From Atopobium sp. (GTDB lineage: Bacteria; Actinomycetota; Coriobacteriia; Coriobacteriales; Atopobiaceae), in contig JABZHD010000023.1 in NCBI GenBank assembly GCA_015259045.1, forward strand, positions 1 to 11,247: 11,247 nucleotides of DNA. The letters are read 5' to 3'. Below, in pieces: positions 1-6,346 of the stretch (position 1 is its first letter; each line of letters opens with the position of its first letter). The notes beneath the pieces are model-generated. The model made no database searches. It was given only the letters and a program-made list of their open reading frames with translations, and was not told the origin of the DNA. The position numbers were made by a program, and so were the translations under genes.

Positions 1-299
1 GTGTTAATAGCAGCGGTGGTGTCAGTGTCTCCGCCGTTAAGTGCCAAAACCATAATGATTGCAGATGCGACAGATGCCAAAGCTGCGTCTGGTGCAACTG
101 CAGCTCCGATGTTTGCCCAACCAAGAGCAATCATCTGAAGAGAACCGCCGAGGATAATTCCCTCAGCAGGGTGACCAGTCACAAGGCCAATCAGTGAGCA
201 AGCAACCAGGGGCTGGTGGAACTCCCACTGGTCAAGAATACCTTCCATGCCAGCGAGAAGAGCAACAATTACGACAAGCAGTATTGTGATAGGTGTCAT
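1..299 (-). CDS. manY: Mannose-family PTS permease, EIIC subunit (N-terminal part, cut by window edge)
   Basis: This is the membrane channel subunit of a mannose/fructose/sorbose-class phosphotransferase system, which moves a sugar inward while EIIB phosphorylates it. Only the first 99 codons are in the window; the gene runs off the left edge. The protein opens with MTPITILLVVIVALLAG, a membrane segment, then shows EIIC-Man features: GILDQWEFHQPL, a GLVTGHPAEGI stretch and GGSLQMIALGWANIGAA, near-identical in style to E. coli ManY. The ATG at 299 is fixed by an SD (AAGGAGGT) four bases upstream. It starts 16 bases after the EIIAB stop, so the two are one operon; an EIID gene would be expected beyond the edge. 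The symbol indicates family; the sugar cannot be told from sequence. Confidence 0.93.
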   Translation of the reverse strand, partial: MTPITILLVVIVALLAGMEGILDQWEFHQPLVACSLIGLVTGHPAEGIILGGSLQMIALGWANIGAAVAPDAALASVASAIIMVLALNGGDTDTTAAIN

Positions 300-313
300 T
301 TCTACCTCCTTCT
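300..313 (-). promoter_or_regulatory. Strong ribosome binding site of the EIIC gene
   Basis: The minus strand reads AGAAGGAGGTAGAA directly before the ATG of EIIC. The same 14 bases in the same position precede the EIIAB start, so the two subunits are probably translated at similar strength. Confidence 0.85.
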
Positions 314-315
314 AG

Positions 316-1317
316 TTACTTACGGGCGCCAAGCTCAGACTTAGCTTTTTTAAGCATTGCCTCAAAGTTCTCTGCGCTGTCTGCAGGAACCTTACGAACA
401 TCAAACGTTGTACCGCACTCGCGGATAGCTTCAAGAGTCTTTACATCGTCCTCATCCATAGCAACTGCGTTGGTAACAACAACTTTGCCAACAGAATGAG
501 CCATAGAACCAAGGTTTGCTTCCTTGATTTCTACGCCACCCTCAATAGCACGAAGCATATCTTGAGGAGTCTCAAACAGAAGCATTGCCTTGGTATTGCC
601 AAAACGAGTGTCGTGAGCAATCTCAATAATCTTCTTGATAGGAACAACGTGGACATGTACTCCTGGAGGAGCTGCCTGAATAATCATGGTCTTGCGGAGC
701 TCATCTTGAGCAACATCATCAGAGCAGACAATAATGCGATCTGGCTTGGTCATCTTTGTCCACGTAGTTGCAACCTGACCATGCAGAAGACGGGTGTCAA
801 TACGTGCAAGCACAATCTTAAGCTTGCCGTCACCAATAACGGTGCCTGCAGGAATTGCTCCCTGAGGTGCTGCAGGAGCGGCGGGACCATCAGTAGGAGT
901 TGCCTCTTGTGGCTCAAGCTCTTCTGGCTTAATCTTGACGCCCATACGAGCTTCAGAGTAAATCTCTTTTGCTACCTCGGCGGCGGTATCTACGCCAAGG
1001 CGAGAGCCATATGCTGCAATAAGCATTGGGAGGTTAAGACCAGTAACGGCAACCCAATCCTCTTTACCCTCTTCCTCAAGAACGCGAGAAATCTGGTTAA
1101 AGGGGGTGCCACCCCATAGGTCAACCAAGAACAAAACGTGCTCTTGATCTTCAAGCGTGGCAATTGCGTCGAGAATCTTCTGGTGCAGGTCATCTGGGCC
1201 CATATCAGGAGTAAGCGTTACAGCCACAACGCCTTCCTGTGGTCCAAAAATCATGCTGCCAGAATCTTTGATGCCCTCGGCAAATTTGCCATGGCTGGCT
1301 AGAACGATACTAACCAC
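316..1317 (-). CDS. manX: Mannose-family PTS EIIAB fusion protein
   Basis: This is the cytoplasmic phosphocarrier of a mannose-class PTS: HPr phosphorylates the IIA domain, which passes phosphate to IIB and then to the sugar held by EIIC/EIID. At 333 residues it is close to E. coli ManX. The IIA domain (about 1-130) begins VSIVLASHGKFAEG with phospho-His9 and carries the VDLWGGTPFNQ motif with the conserved Asp66. An Ala/Pro-rich linker (about 131-163) leads to the IIB domain (about 165-333), with phospho-His179 in DTRLLHGQV and the later NLGSMAHSVGK element. The frame is open to a GTG at 1338, but that extension is merely the SD translated. The GTG at 1317, four bases after AAGGAGGT, is preferred. 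It is the first gene of the PTS operon and has its own 250-base leader. The substrate is not predictable. Confidence 0.95.
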   Translation of the reverse strand: MVSIVLASHGKFAEGIKDSGSMIFGPQEGVVAVTLTPDMGPDDLHQKILDAIATLEDQEHVLFLVDLWGGTPFNQISRVLEEEGKEDWVAVTGLNLPMLIAAYGSRLGVDTAAEVAKEIYSEARMGVKIKPEELEPQEATPTDGPAAPAAPQGAIPAGTVIGDGKLKIVLARIDTRLLHGQVATTWTKMTKPDRIIVCSDDVAQDELRKTMIIQAAPPGVHVHVVPIKKIIEIAHDTRFGNTKAMLLFETPQDMLRAIEGGVEIKEANLGSMAHSVGKVVVTNAVAMDEDDVKTLEAIRECGTTFDVRKVPADSAENFEAMLKKAKSELGARK

Positions 1318-1331
1318 TTCTACCTCCTTCT
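1318..1331 (-). promoter_or_regulatory. Ribosome binding site that sets the GTG start of the EIIAB gene
   Basis: The minus strand reads AGAAGGAGGTAGAA immediately before GTG at 1317-1315, the same 14 bases and geometry as before the EIIC start. This argues against the more upstream GTG at 1338, which lies 5' of the SD. Confidence 0.85.
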
Positions 1332-1393
1332 TTCTCACCTAATAAAACAAATGAAACTGTAGACATAACAATGAAAAAACATTTACTTTTCTG

Positions 1394-1425
1394 ATTTTAT
1401 TACATATATCTGAAGCGTGTCTTCA
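1394..1425 (-). promoter_or_regulatory. Weak candidate promoter with overlapping short palindrome, PTS operon
   Basis: In the A+T-rich leader of the PTS operon, the minus strand has AAGACA (1423-1418; 4 of 6 matches to TTGACA), an 18-base spacer, and TAAAAT (1399-1394; 5 of 6 to TATAAT). The -35 candidate lies within a short inverted repeat, TGAAG-N5-CTTCA (1425-1411), which could be a repressor or activator site. Both parts are short enough to occur by chance in such A+T-rich DNA, so this is only a candidate. I saw no convincing sigma-54 element (TGGCAC-N5-TTGC type), which drives many mannose PTS operons in Firmicutes. Confidence 0.28.
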
Positions 1426-1468
1426 CTAACCTAACTCTTTTTAGATTTTTTAGGTTTTATAAGCCAAT

Positions 1469-1498
1469 TTTAGGGCGAGAAGACCTTCTCGCCCTAAA
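1469..1498. repeat. Perfect 14-bp-arm inverted repeat between the peptidase gene and the PTS operon
   Basis: The arms TTTAGGGCGAGAAG (1469-1482) and CTTCTCGCCCTAAA (1485-1498) are exact reverse complements separated by two bases. In RNA this gives about a 13-bp stem with a tetraloop. Neither strand has a T-run after it, so it is not a classical terminator on its own. It begins only seven bases after the U-tract of the terminator at 1506-1546. It may be an auxiliary or RNA-stabilising hairpin, or a dimeric operator for the PTS operon; sequence alone does not decide. Confidence 0.7.
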
Positions 1499-1505
1499 GG
1501 TGAAC

Positions 1506-1546
1506 AAAAAATGCGGCCAGAAACCTAAAGCTTCTGACCGCAAAAA
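1506..1546 (-). terminator. Rho-independent terminator of the peptidase gene
   Basis: Read on the minus strand, an 11-bp stem TGCGGTCAGAA / TTCTGGCCGCA (one G-U pair; arms 1542-1532 and 1522-1512) with a 9-base loop is followed by six T residues (1511-1506). An A/T-rich stretch also flanks the 5' side. It lies about 20 bases after the TAA of the Xaa-Pro peptidase, where the long upstream gene string would be expected to end. Confidence 0.9.
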
Positions 1547-1565
1547 TTCTGTATATCGTAGCTCG

Positions 1566-2690
1566 TTAGCAGCCAACGGACACAAGATCGTGCGTGGACT
1601 GAGTAAAGACGTCATAGCCGTCCTCAGTAACAACACCAAAGTCCTCAAGGCGGATACCAAACTTGCCAGGCAGGTAAATGCCAGGCTCATCAGTAACAAC
1701 AGAACCTGCTGCAATCACCTTGTTCCAACGAGGATTGAAGAATGGGCGCTCATGAATCTCAACGCCAACACCGTGGCCAAGGCCGTGGCCAAAGTACTCA
1801 CCGTAGCCAGCCTCAGAGATAACCTTAACTGCAAGGTTATGAATATCAGAACCAGTTACACCTGCATGAATAGCTGCTGCGCAAGTTTCGTTTGCCTTGC
1901 GGACAACGTCAAAGACGTGCTGCTGCTCCTCGGAAGGTGCGTCAACAACAACAGTACGGGTCATATCTGAGTGGTAATCCAGGTAACCTGCACCGTAGTC
2001 CATAACAATCATGTCGCCTGTCTGAACTACGCGCTCACCTGGCTGTGCATGAGGATTAGCACCATTAGGACCAGAAGCAATGATGGAATCAAAGGACAGG
2101 GCATCTGCACCGTTAGAGAGCATGTAGTTCTCAAGCTCTGCGCGAATCTGCTGCTCAGTAAGACCTGGCTTAATGTACTTGCAGATGTGGAGGAACGCCT
2201 TGTCAGTAATTGACTGAGCGTGCTTCATAAGCTCAATTTCAGCTGGGTCTTTAACAATACGCAGCTCAGCAATATCACCATGCATGCGTGGAAGCAAAGC
2301 AGCAACAGAACGATCGCGCAATGCCTGCTCAAGGCCATCAAAGAACGCAAGATCAACGGTGTCCTCAATAGCAACTACGCGAGCACGAGCCTCAGCAATA
2401 TGAGCGGCAACCCACTCGGTAGGAGTAGCGACTTCCTGGTCAAACTTCCATGGAGAATCAGCACCAAGGCGCTCCAGGAATGTGTTGTAGTAACGAGAGT
2501 CAGTGTGCATGAAGAGCTCATCCTGCGTAATAAATGCAGTATGTGCCTGCTCAAAGTCAAAGACACGCTCAGCGTCAGTCAACCAACGAAGGTCTGGGTT
2601 GTGACGTAGAACAACAGCGTCGTAACCCCTCTGAGCCATTACCTCGCGAAAGCGCGCAACGCGCTTTGCTGCTGCCTGTAAATCTGCCAT
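1566..2690 (-). CDS. pepP: Xaa-Pro aminopeptidase/dipeptidase, M24 family metallopeptidase
   Basis: This cytoplasmic peptidase removes residues next to proline using a two-metal centre. It has 374 residues, usual for the bacterial family. The N-terminal creatinase-like domain (about 1-140) begins with VARFREVMAQRGYDAVVL. The C-terminal 'pita-bread' domain carries all five metal ligands: Asp231 (MDYGAG), Asp242 (HSDMTRT), His306 (GHGLGHGVG), Glu335 (TDEPGIY) and Glu349 (RLEDFG), plus His313 of EIHE. The frame extends upstream to 2819, but the ATG at 2690 with AGAAGGGA seven to eight bases before it is the natural start. It sits where actinobacteria keep pepQ, after aroB, but no efp gene follows; a strong terminator does. 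PepP (aminopeptidase) and PepQ (dipeptidase) cannot be separated safely from sequence alone. Confidence 0.93.
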   Translation of the reverse strand: MADLQAAAKRVARFREVMAQRGYDAVVLRHNPDLRWLTDAERVFDFEQAHTAFITQDELFMHTDSRYYNTFLERLGADSPWKFDQEVATPTEWVAAHIAEARARVVAIEDTVDLAFFDGLEQALRDRSVAALLPRMHGDIAELRIVKDPAEIELMKHAQSITDKAFLHICKYIKPGLTEQQIRAELENYMLSNGADALSFDSIIASGPNGANPHAQPGERVVQTGDMIVMDYGAGYLDYHSDMTRTVVVDAPSEEQQHVFDVVRKANETCAAAIHAGVTGSDIHNLAVKVISEAGYGEYFGHGLGHGVGVEIHERPFFNPRWNKVIAAGSVVTDEPGIYLPGKFGIRLEDFGVVTEDGYDVFTQSTHDLVSVGC

Positions 2691-2739
2691 TTCAAATCCC
2701 TTCTCGAGATGTTTACAACAAAGAGTTGCACCTAGTGGA

Positions 2740-2778
2740 GCCGCATCAGCAAATAGGCTCCTTACTGCAAGATGCGGC
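2740..2778 (-). other. Imperfect hairpin in the gap before the Xaa-Pro peptidase gene
   Basis: In the 91-base gap after the AroB-like stop, GCCGCATC (2778-2771) pairs exactly with GATGCGGC (2747-2740). A further GCA/TGC pairing can form inside the 23-base interior. There is no T-run after it, so it is not a classical terminator. It could slow polymerase, stabilise or process the transcript, or be chance. No good -35/-10 pair was found in this gap, so the peptidase gene is probably co-transcribed with the genes before it. Confidence 0.4.
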
Positions 2779-2781
2779 GCT

Positions 2782-3918
2782 TTAATGCGAAGCGTGAGCC
2801 TCACACCAAGCGCGGGCATGCTCGGCGAGAAGTTCCTCGTCGACCGATGCTAATCTTACCCTTCCAATAGACATTGGAATCGGCAACATAAAACGATTAG
2901 TAGAATGGAAACATTCTTGTTTGAGCGCTTCGATAAGCTGCTCAGAAGTAATGTCACAGGTAACAAAACCAATATTCAAGCGCTCAAGAATCTCGTCTTG
3001 GGCAAGCATATCGTCAAAAGAAAGCGCCTCTTTAGCTACTGCAATTCTTGCCGAGAAACGCAGTGCGTCTGCATAAAGTGCAGAAAGAGGCTGATCAGCT
3101 GGGATGAGCGGGCGAAGTGCCTCCACAAAAACCCAACCGTAAGGGACAGACTGCTGAATAGCAATAGCGGAAGAATCAGAGAGACGGCCACGGGTCTTAG
3201 TAGACTCTGCCAGCTGCTCTGCAACTATATCGGCAACTCCAGAGGAGAGGTTATCTGCTCTATCCCAAATGCGTCCAAACTCCGCCTCGTTATCAGACAT
3301 AGCCGTTGCAACCATACATACCTGGGCAACCTTAGCGCTGTCATCGCAAAGATCCATAACCTCAAGATCTGCAAAGCAGAAACGAGCACAAGGCTTAGTG
3401 GTAACAAGACGCTGATGTTCATCGTCAGTATCAAGCGCGCGAGGAGTAATAGACGAGACAATAACTGCTGCTAAATCAAGTGGAACAGTAGCAAGGGAGA
3501 CTCCCCCACACCACTTGTTTGCCACGTGATTAGCAAGAGAAATGACGCCCTCGTGGCCCACGGCAACTACTAAATCATCAGCTGTCAGGTGCATTTCTGC
3601 CAAAGCAGACAATACCTGTGCCTCAGTTGCCACGGTAGTTGCTGCCTTGCCATCTTCTACATCTACACGTGTGACGAGAAAACCAATGGTGGTGAGGTCT
3701 CTACGCAGAAGCTCAGCAAGGTCTTCATCTGCCTGATTGCTGACGAGAAAAGCACAGCGATGAGGTCTTCCCACTGCGGTTCTGAGCTCAGTACCAAAGT
3801 TTGAAAGAACGCCGGCACCAGAACGAAGTGCAATAGAGCCACCAGGAATAGAAACCCACTGTTTAATCTGAACAGGTGGCAATTCCTCTTCAAGCTCAGT
3901 CTGGACATTGTCACTCAT
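2782..3918 (-). CDS. 3-dehydroquinate synthase-like protein lacking catalytic residues (probable pseudoenzyme)
   Basis: AroB makes 3-dehydroquinate from DAHP using NAD and zinc. This 378-residue protein follows the AroB outline end to end: Rossmann-like half (about 20-190), helical half (about 190-378) and the closing IGRVRLASVDEELL segment. The active-site motifs are replaced: the GGGVxGD glycine motif reads GHEGVIS (121-127); the region of TTLLAxxDSSVGGK reads PLDLAAVIVSSITP (146-159); the AEVIK glutamate region reads AQVCMVATA (198-206); GHTxGHAIEA reads SVPYGWVFVEA (257-267); HGEAVAIG reads YADALRFS (282-289). By eye all three zinc ligands are gone. The reading frame is intact, so it is not an ordinary pseudogene. 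The ATG at 3918 overlaps the aroK stop (ATGA) and has AGAGGT five bases upstream; a TTG at 3936 is less likely. Its role is unknown; regulation or structural partnership with AroK is speculation. Confidence 0.82.
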   Translation of the reverse strand: MSDNVQTELEEELPPVQIKQWVSIPGGSIALRSGAGVLSNFGTELRTAVGRPHRCAFLVSNQADEDLAELLRRDLTTIGFLVTRVDVEDGKAATTVATEAQVLSALAEMHLTADDLVVAVGHEGVISLANHVANKWCGGVSLATVPLDLAAVIVSSITPRALDTDDEHQRLVTTKPCARFCFADLEVMDLCDDSAKVAQVCMVATAMSDNEAEFGRIWDRADNLSSGVADIVAEQLAESTKTRGRLSDSSAIAIQQSVPYGWVFVEALRPLIPADQPLSALYADALRFSARIAVAKEALSFDDMLAQDEILERLNIGFVTCDITSEQLIEALKQECFHSTNRFMLPIPMSIGRVRLASVDEELLAEHARAWCEAHASH

Positions 3919-4463
3919 AGAAGACCTCTTTCCCAAAGCAGCTTGCCAGAATCAATGGCTACCTGCTCAAATGTTTTCTCGCGAATATCAATTGTAATAT
4001 CAGCAGCGGCCTCATAACGTGGACGCAGGCGTCTATAGAGCTGAGTAGCGTTTTCAAAGCTTCCCAGATCAGGACGCCTATCAGTGCGCTGAATTTGGCG
4101 AAGCGAGTCAGAAAGATCGCCGTCGAGAAACACAATGACTCCCATCTCACGCATAAGCGCAAGATTGACGTCCTTCTCGACAATTCCACCGCCGCAGCTT
4201 ACGAGCAGTGACTTCTTAGACTTAAGCGTGTGTAAAACCTCAGTTTCTGCCTGCCTAAAAAGCTCTTCACCGTCATCTTCGTAGATTTCTGCCAGTGATT
4301 TACCTGCTATACGCTCTGCTAGGCGATCGGTGTCAACATAACGGCGGTGAAACAGCTCGCCCAAATTACGTGCGAGTGTGGACTTTCCGGCACCCAGAAA
4401 GCCTACAAAAAAGATATGATCACAGCCCTCATGTACGACGTATCTTGAATCGCGAAGCTCCAT
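3915..4463 (-). CDS. aroK: Shikimate kinase (AroK family), with one altered substrate-site residue
   Basis: Shikimate kinase phosphorylates shikimate with ATP in chorismate synthesis. The 182-residue protein has Walker A GFLGAGKS (21-28), the DTD motif (Asp44 and Asp46, the second expected to hold shikimate), Arg70 in LFRQAE, CGGG (90-93) and the lid arginine in RRPDL (Arg130). The usual R-x-P-L-Y near the C-terminus, whose arginine contacts the shikimate carboxylate, reads L-R-P-R-Y (146-150), so that arginine is Leu by position, with arginines on either side. The ATG at 4463 follows GGAGG closely; an in-frame TTG at 4508 is an unlikely start. Its stop overlaps the AroB-like start in ATGA, so the two are translationally coupled. 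Family membership is secure; activity is less certain because the next gene looks catalytically dead. Confidence 0.88.
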   Translation of the reverse strand: MELRDSRYVVHEGCDHIFFVGFLGAGKSTLARNLGELFHRRYVDTDRLAERIAGKSLAEIYEDDGEELFRQAETEVLHTLKSKKSLLVSCGGGIVEKDVNLALMREMGVIVFLDGDLSDSLRQIQRTDRRPDLGSFENATQLYRRLRPRYEAAADITIDIREKTFEQVAIDSGKLLWERGLL

Positions 4464-4527
4464 ACTCCTCCAGCCTTTCAAGATGATTCTATCATCGAGT
4501 TGGAGCAAGTAAACTAAAGCCGTCTTG

Positions 4528-5025
4528 TTATGACGTAAAAGTTACATTTTTTAAAATGCGGCGCTCGACGTGACGAATGATATTGGTGTACCAAAGATCC
4601 TCGGTAGACTGCGGCTTTACCAAAATAGTTGAAACGCCAGCCAAATTACCTGCAATAACATCGGTAAAAATCTGGTCTCCCACCATCACGGTTTGCTCTT
4701 TAGTTGCCGAAAAACGCTTCATAGCAGCAGTTAGCGCGCGAGGAAGCGGCTTACACGCAAAGCCCTCTCCTTCAATTCCCAGCTCGTGAGCGCTACGCTG
4801 GACCTCATTGAGGTGAATGTTATTGGAGATGAGACAGAGCGTTAATCCCGCCGCATGAGCCTTCTCAAACCAGGCAGAAACCTCTGGCGGCACCATCTTG
4901 GTGTCTCGGGGCACACAGGTATTATCGCGATCTAGGAGCACAAGTTTAATCCCCTGCTGAACCAAATCCTCTATTGAGATGTATTCAACAGCAGAAACGT
5001 ATTGTGTTGCTTTGGTCAAACTCAT
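4528..5025 (-). CDS. yqeG: HAD-superfamily phosphatase, YqeG/HAD-IIIA type
   Basis: This is a 165-residue HAD phosphatase of the YqeG type, related to fungal Gep4, a phosphatidylglycerolphosphate phosphatase. The four HAD motifs are present: LLDRDNT with nucleophile Asp32 and Asp34, LISNN with Ser67, Lys92 in CKPLPRAL, and MVGDQIFTD with Asp117 and Asp122. Motif I reads DRDNT where YqeG proteins usually have DLDNT. It has no cap domain and no membrane segment, so it should be cytosolic. The ATG at 5025 lies 10 bases after the mltG stop; its SD is weak (GGTGTGG), so translation is probably coupled to mltG. It occupies the slot where mycobacteria carry aroE, between mltG and the other aro genes. 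The substrate is not established. Confidence 0.85.
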   Translation of the reverse strand: MSLTKATQYVSAVEYISIEDLVQQGIKLVLLDRDNTCVPRDTKMVPPEVSAWFEKAHAAGLTLCLISNNIHLNEVQRSAHELGIEGEGFACKPLPRALTAAMKRFSATKEQTVMVGDQIFTDVIAGNLAGVSTILVKPQSTEDLWYTNIIRHVERRILKNVTFTS

Positions 5026-5035
5026 GCCACACCAA

Positions 5036-6346
5036 CTATTGCTTGCTTGCGGCTTCACGCTCGCGTGCATTTTCAATAGCCTGCTGATGCTCCTCATACG
5101 TCTCTGAGAAGACGTGCTCATCCGAGGTAATCCAGAAGTAGTAATAATTGGTTGCTGCTGGATCCATAGCCGCCTTAATAGAGGCATAACCTGGGGAGCA
5201 AATTGGCGTAGGAGTCAAACCCTTAAACGCATAGGTGTTATATGGGTCGCTTGTCATCGAGCTGAGCTCTTCTGCAGTAGCTTCCCTACCCAGGGAATAA
5301 GCAAGAGTTGCGTCACTCTGCAGGTACATATCATCGTACAGGCGGTTGTAGAAGACAGATGCAACCTTAGGACGGTCATCATCAGTCAGGGCTTCTCGCT
5401 CAATGATGGATGCCATAATGATGATTTGCTCGTTAGTAAGATTCAAGTTGTAACGCTTATTAAGCGTAATGCGAGCAGCGTCCAGGTTAAGATCAGCTGT
5501 CTCTGTCTTAAACTGATCAAGCATGGCACGGATGACCGTATCGGCAGTTACATTGCTTTCTGTAAAGGTATAGGTCTTGGGGAACAAGTAGCCCTCAAGA
5601 GAATCATTAGCATCTACCGCACCTGCAAGGAACGGATAGTCGGCAACATAATTGGATGCTTTTGCCTGATTCAAGAAATCATCACGAGAAATACCAAAGT
5701 AGTCCTGAACCAAATCCGCAACCTGAGAAACGGTATAACCTTCTGGTACGACAAAGCCACTACCAGGAGCATTAGGGCCAGAAATAAGCAGATTCACAAT
5801 GTCAGATGGCTTGGCACCAGTGGTAATAACATAGATACCGCTCTTAATTTTCTGCTCAGCATCCTGACGCTTTACCTGGTTTAAGAACTCGCTCTTAGTG
5901 GCAATAATCTTGTTCTCAAAAAGAATCTTTGCGACTTCCTGCGCGCCAGCGCCATCTGGAATAGTAACGGTAACTTGCTGCCCAGCGGTAATTTCTTGCG
6001 TATCGGAATTAGCACGAGAAAGCTCTGGAAGCGCTACTTTCCATACAAAGATACCAAGGGCTGCAACCATGATAAAAGCGATAAGTGCCGCAAAAATACG
6101 AGAACGCTTTGAAGCCTTCTTATCTCTATGCTTTACCTGCTTGTTCTTTGCCATATGAGTGACCTGAGCGCTTCTTGAAGAAAGCTTGCCGCCAGTAAGT
6201 GCTGGTAGCGATCCTGTAGCCTCAACTGAAGGCTGCTTTATCTGTTCCTGCTGAGTCTGCTCTTCCTGAACCTGTCCCTCTGGAACAGGAGAAGAAAAAT
6301 GTGCGCCTTGACGACGCGGAGAAGAACCATTGGATAGGGTGGGCAT
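5036..6346 (-). CDS. mltG: Endolytic murein transglycosylase MltG (YceG-like)
   Basis: MltG cuts nascent peptidoglycan strands within the chain and helps end glycan synthesis. The 436-residue protein has a long polar Gln/Glu/Ser-rich N-terminal part (1-82), a single membrane anchor (about 84-106), a LysM-like region (about 120-190) and the catalytic domain. The expected motifs are present: ASIIEREA with catalytic Glu316, LQSDATLAY (342-350), YNTYAFKGLTPTPICSPG (369-386) and the closing HVFSETYEEH. It is a membrane protein with its domain outside. The ATG at 6346 directly abuts the ruvX stop (TAAATG) and has AAGGGAG five bases upstream. An in-frame ATG at 6154 (residue 65), preceded by AGGT at eight bases, would remove most of the polar extension and is a possible second start. 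Confidence 0.95.
   Translation of the reverse strand: MPTLSNGSSPRRQGAHFSSPVPEGQVQEEQTQQEQIKQPSVEATGSLPALTGGKLSSRSAQVTHMAKNKQVKHRDKKASKRSRIFAALIAFIMVAALGIFVWKVALPELSRANSDTQEITAGQQVTVTIPDGAGAQEVAKILFENKIIATKSEFLNQVKRQDAEQKIKSGIYVITTGAKPSDIVNLLISGPNAPGSGFVVPEGYTVSQVADLVQDYFGISRDDFLNQAKASNYVADYPFLAGAVDANDSLEGYLFPKTYTFTESNVTADTVIRAMLDQFKTETADLNLDAARITLNKRYNLNLTNEQIIIMASIIEREALTDDDRPKVASVFYNRLYDDMYLQSDATLAYSLGREATAEELSSMTSDPYNTYAFKGLTPTPICSPGYASIKAAMDPAATNYYYFWITSDEHVFSETYEEHQQAIENAREREAASKQ

Noticed and set aside
496..1119. Plus-strand open frame of 207 codons opposite the EIIAB gene
   Set aside because: It is antisense to a clear PTS protein; the composition, with many Cys and Asn, is that of a codon-bias shadow.
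1318..1468. Sigma-54 promoter for the mannose PTS operon
   Set aside because: The closest match, TTGGC near 1464-1468, lacks the paired downstream TTGC-type element at the required distance.
1500..1970. Plus-strand open frame of 156 codons
   Set aside because: It starts inside the terminator region and runs antisense to the peptidase gene; no recognisable protein features.
2691..2819. N-terminal extension of the Xaa-Pro peptidase by 43 residues
   Set aside because: The extension covers the intergenic hairpin and the AroB-like stop and does not resemble the family. The ATG at 2690 has a good SD and gives the normal N-terminus.
2782..3918. Annotating the aroB-like gene as a pseudogene
   Set aside because: The frame has no internal stop or frameshift, keeps full family length, has an SD and is coupled to aroK. 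Loss is confined to active-site motifs, so an intact pseudoenzyme fits better.
4482..4496. Small hairpin GATGAT-TCT-ATCATC between yqeG and aroK
   Set aside because: Six A/T-rich pairs with a three-base loop and no T-run are too weak for a terminator and easily arise by chance.
5114..5884. Plus-strand open frame of 256 codons
   Set aside because: It lies wholly antisense to mltG, whose motifs are unmistakable. The translation has an implausible Cys/Arg/Ile-rich mix with no family features and no convincing SD.
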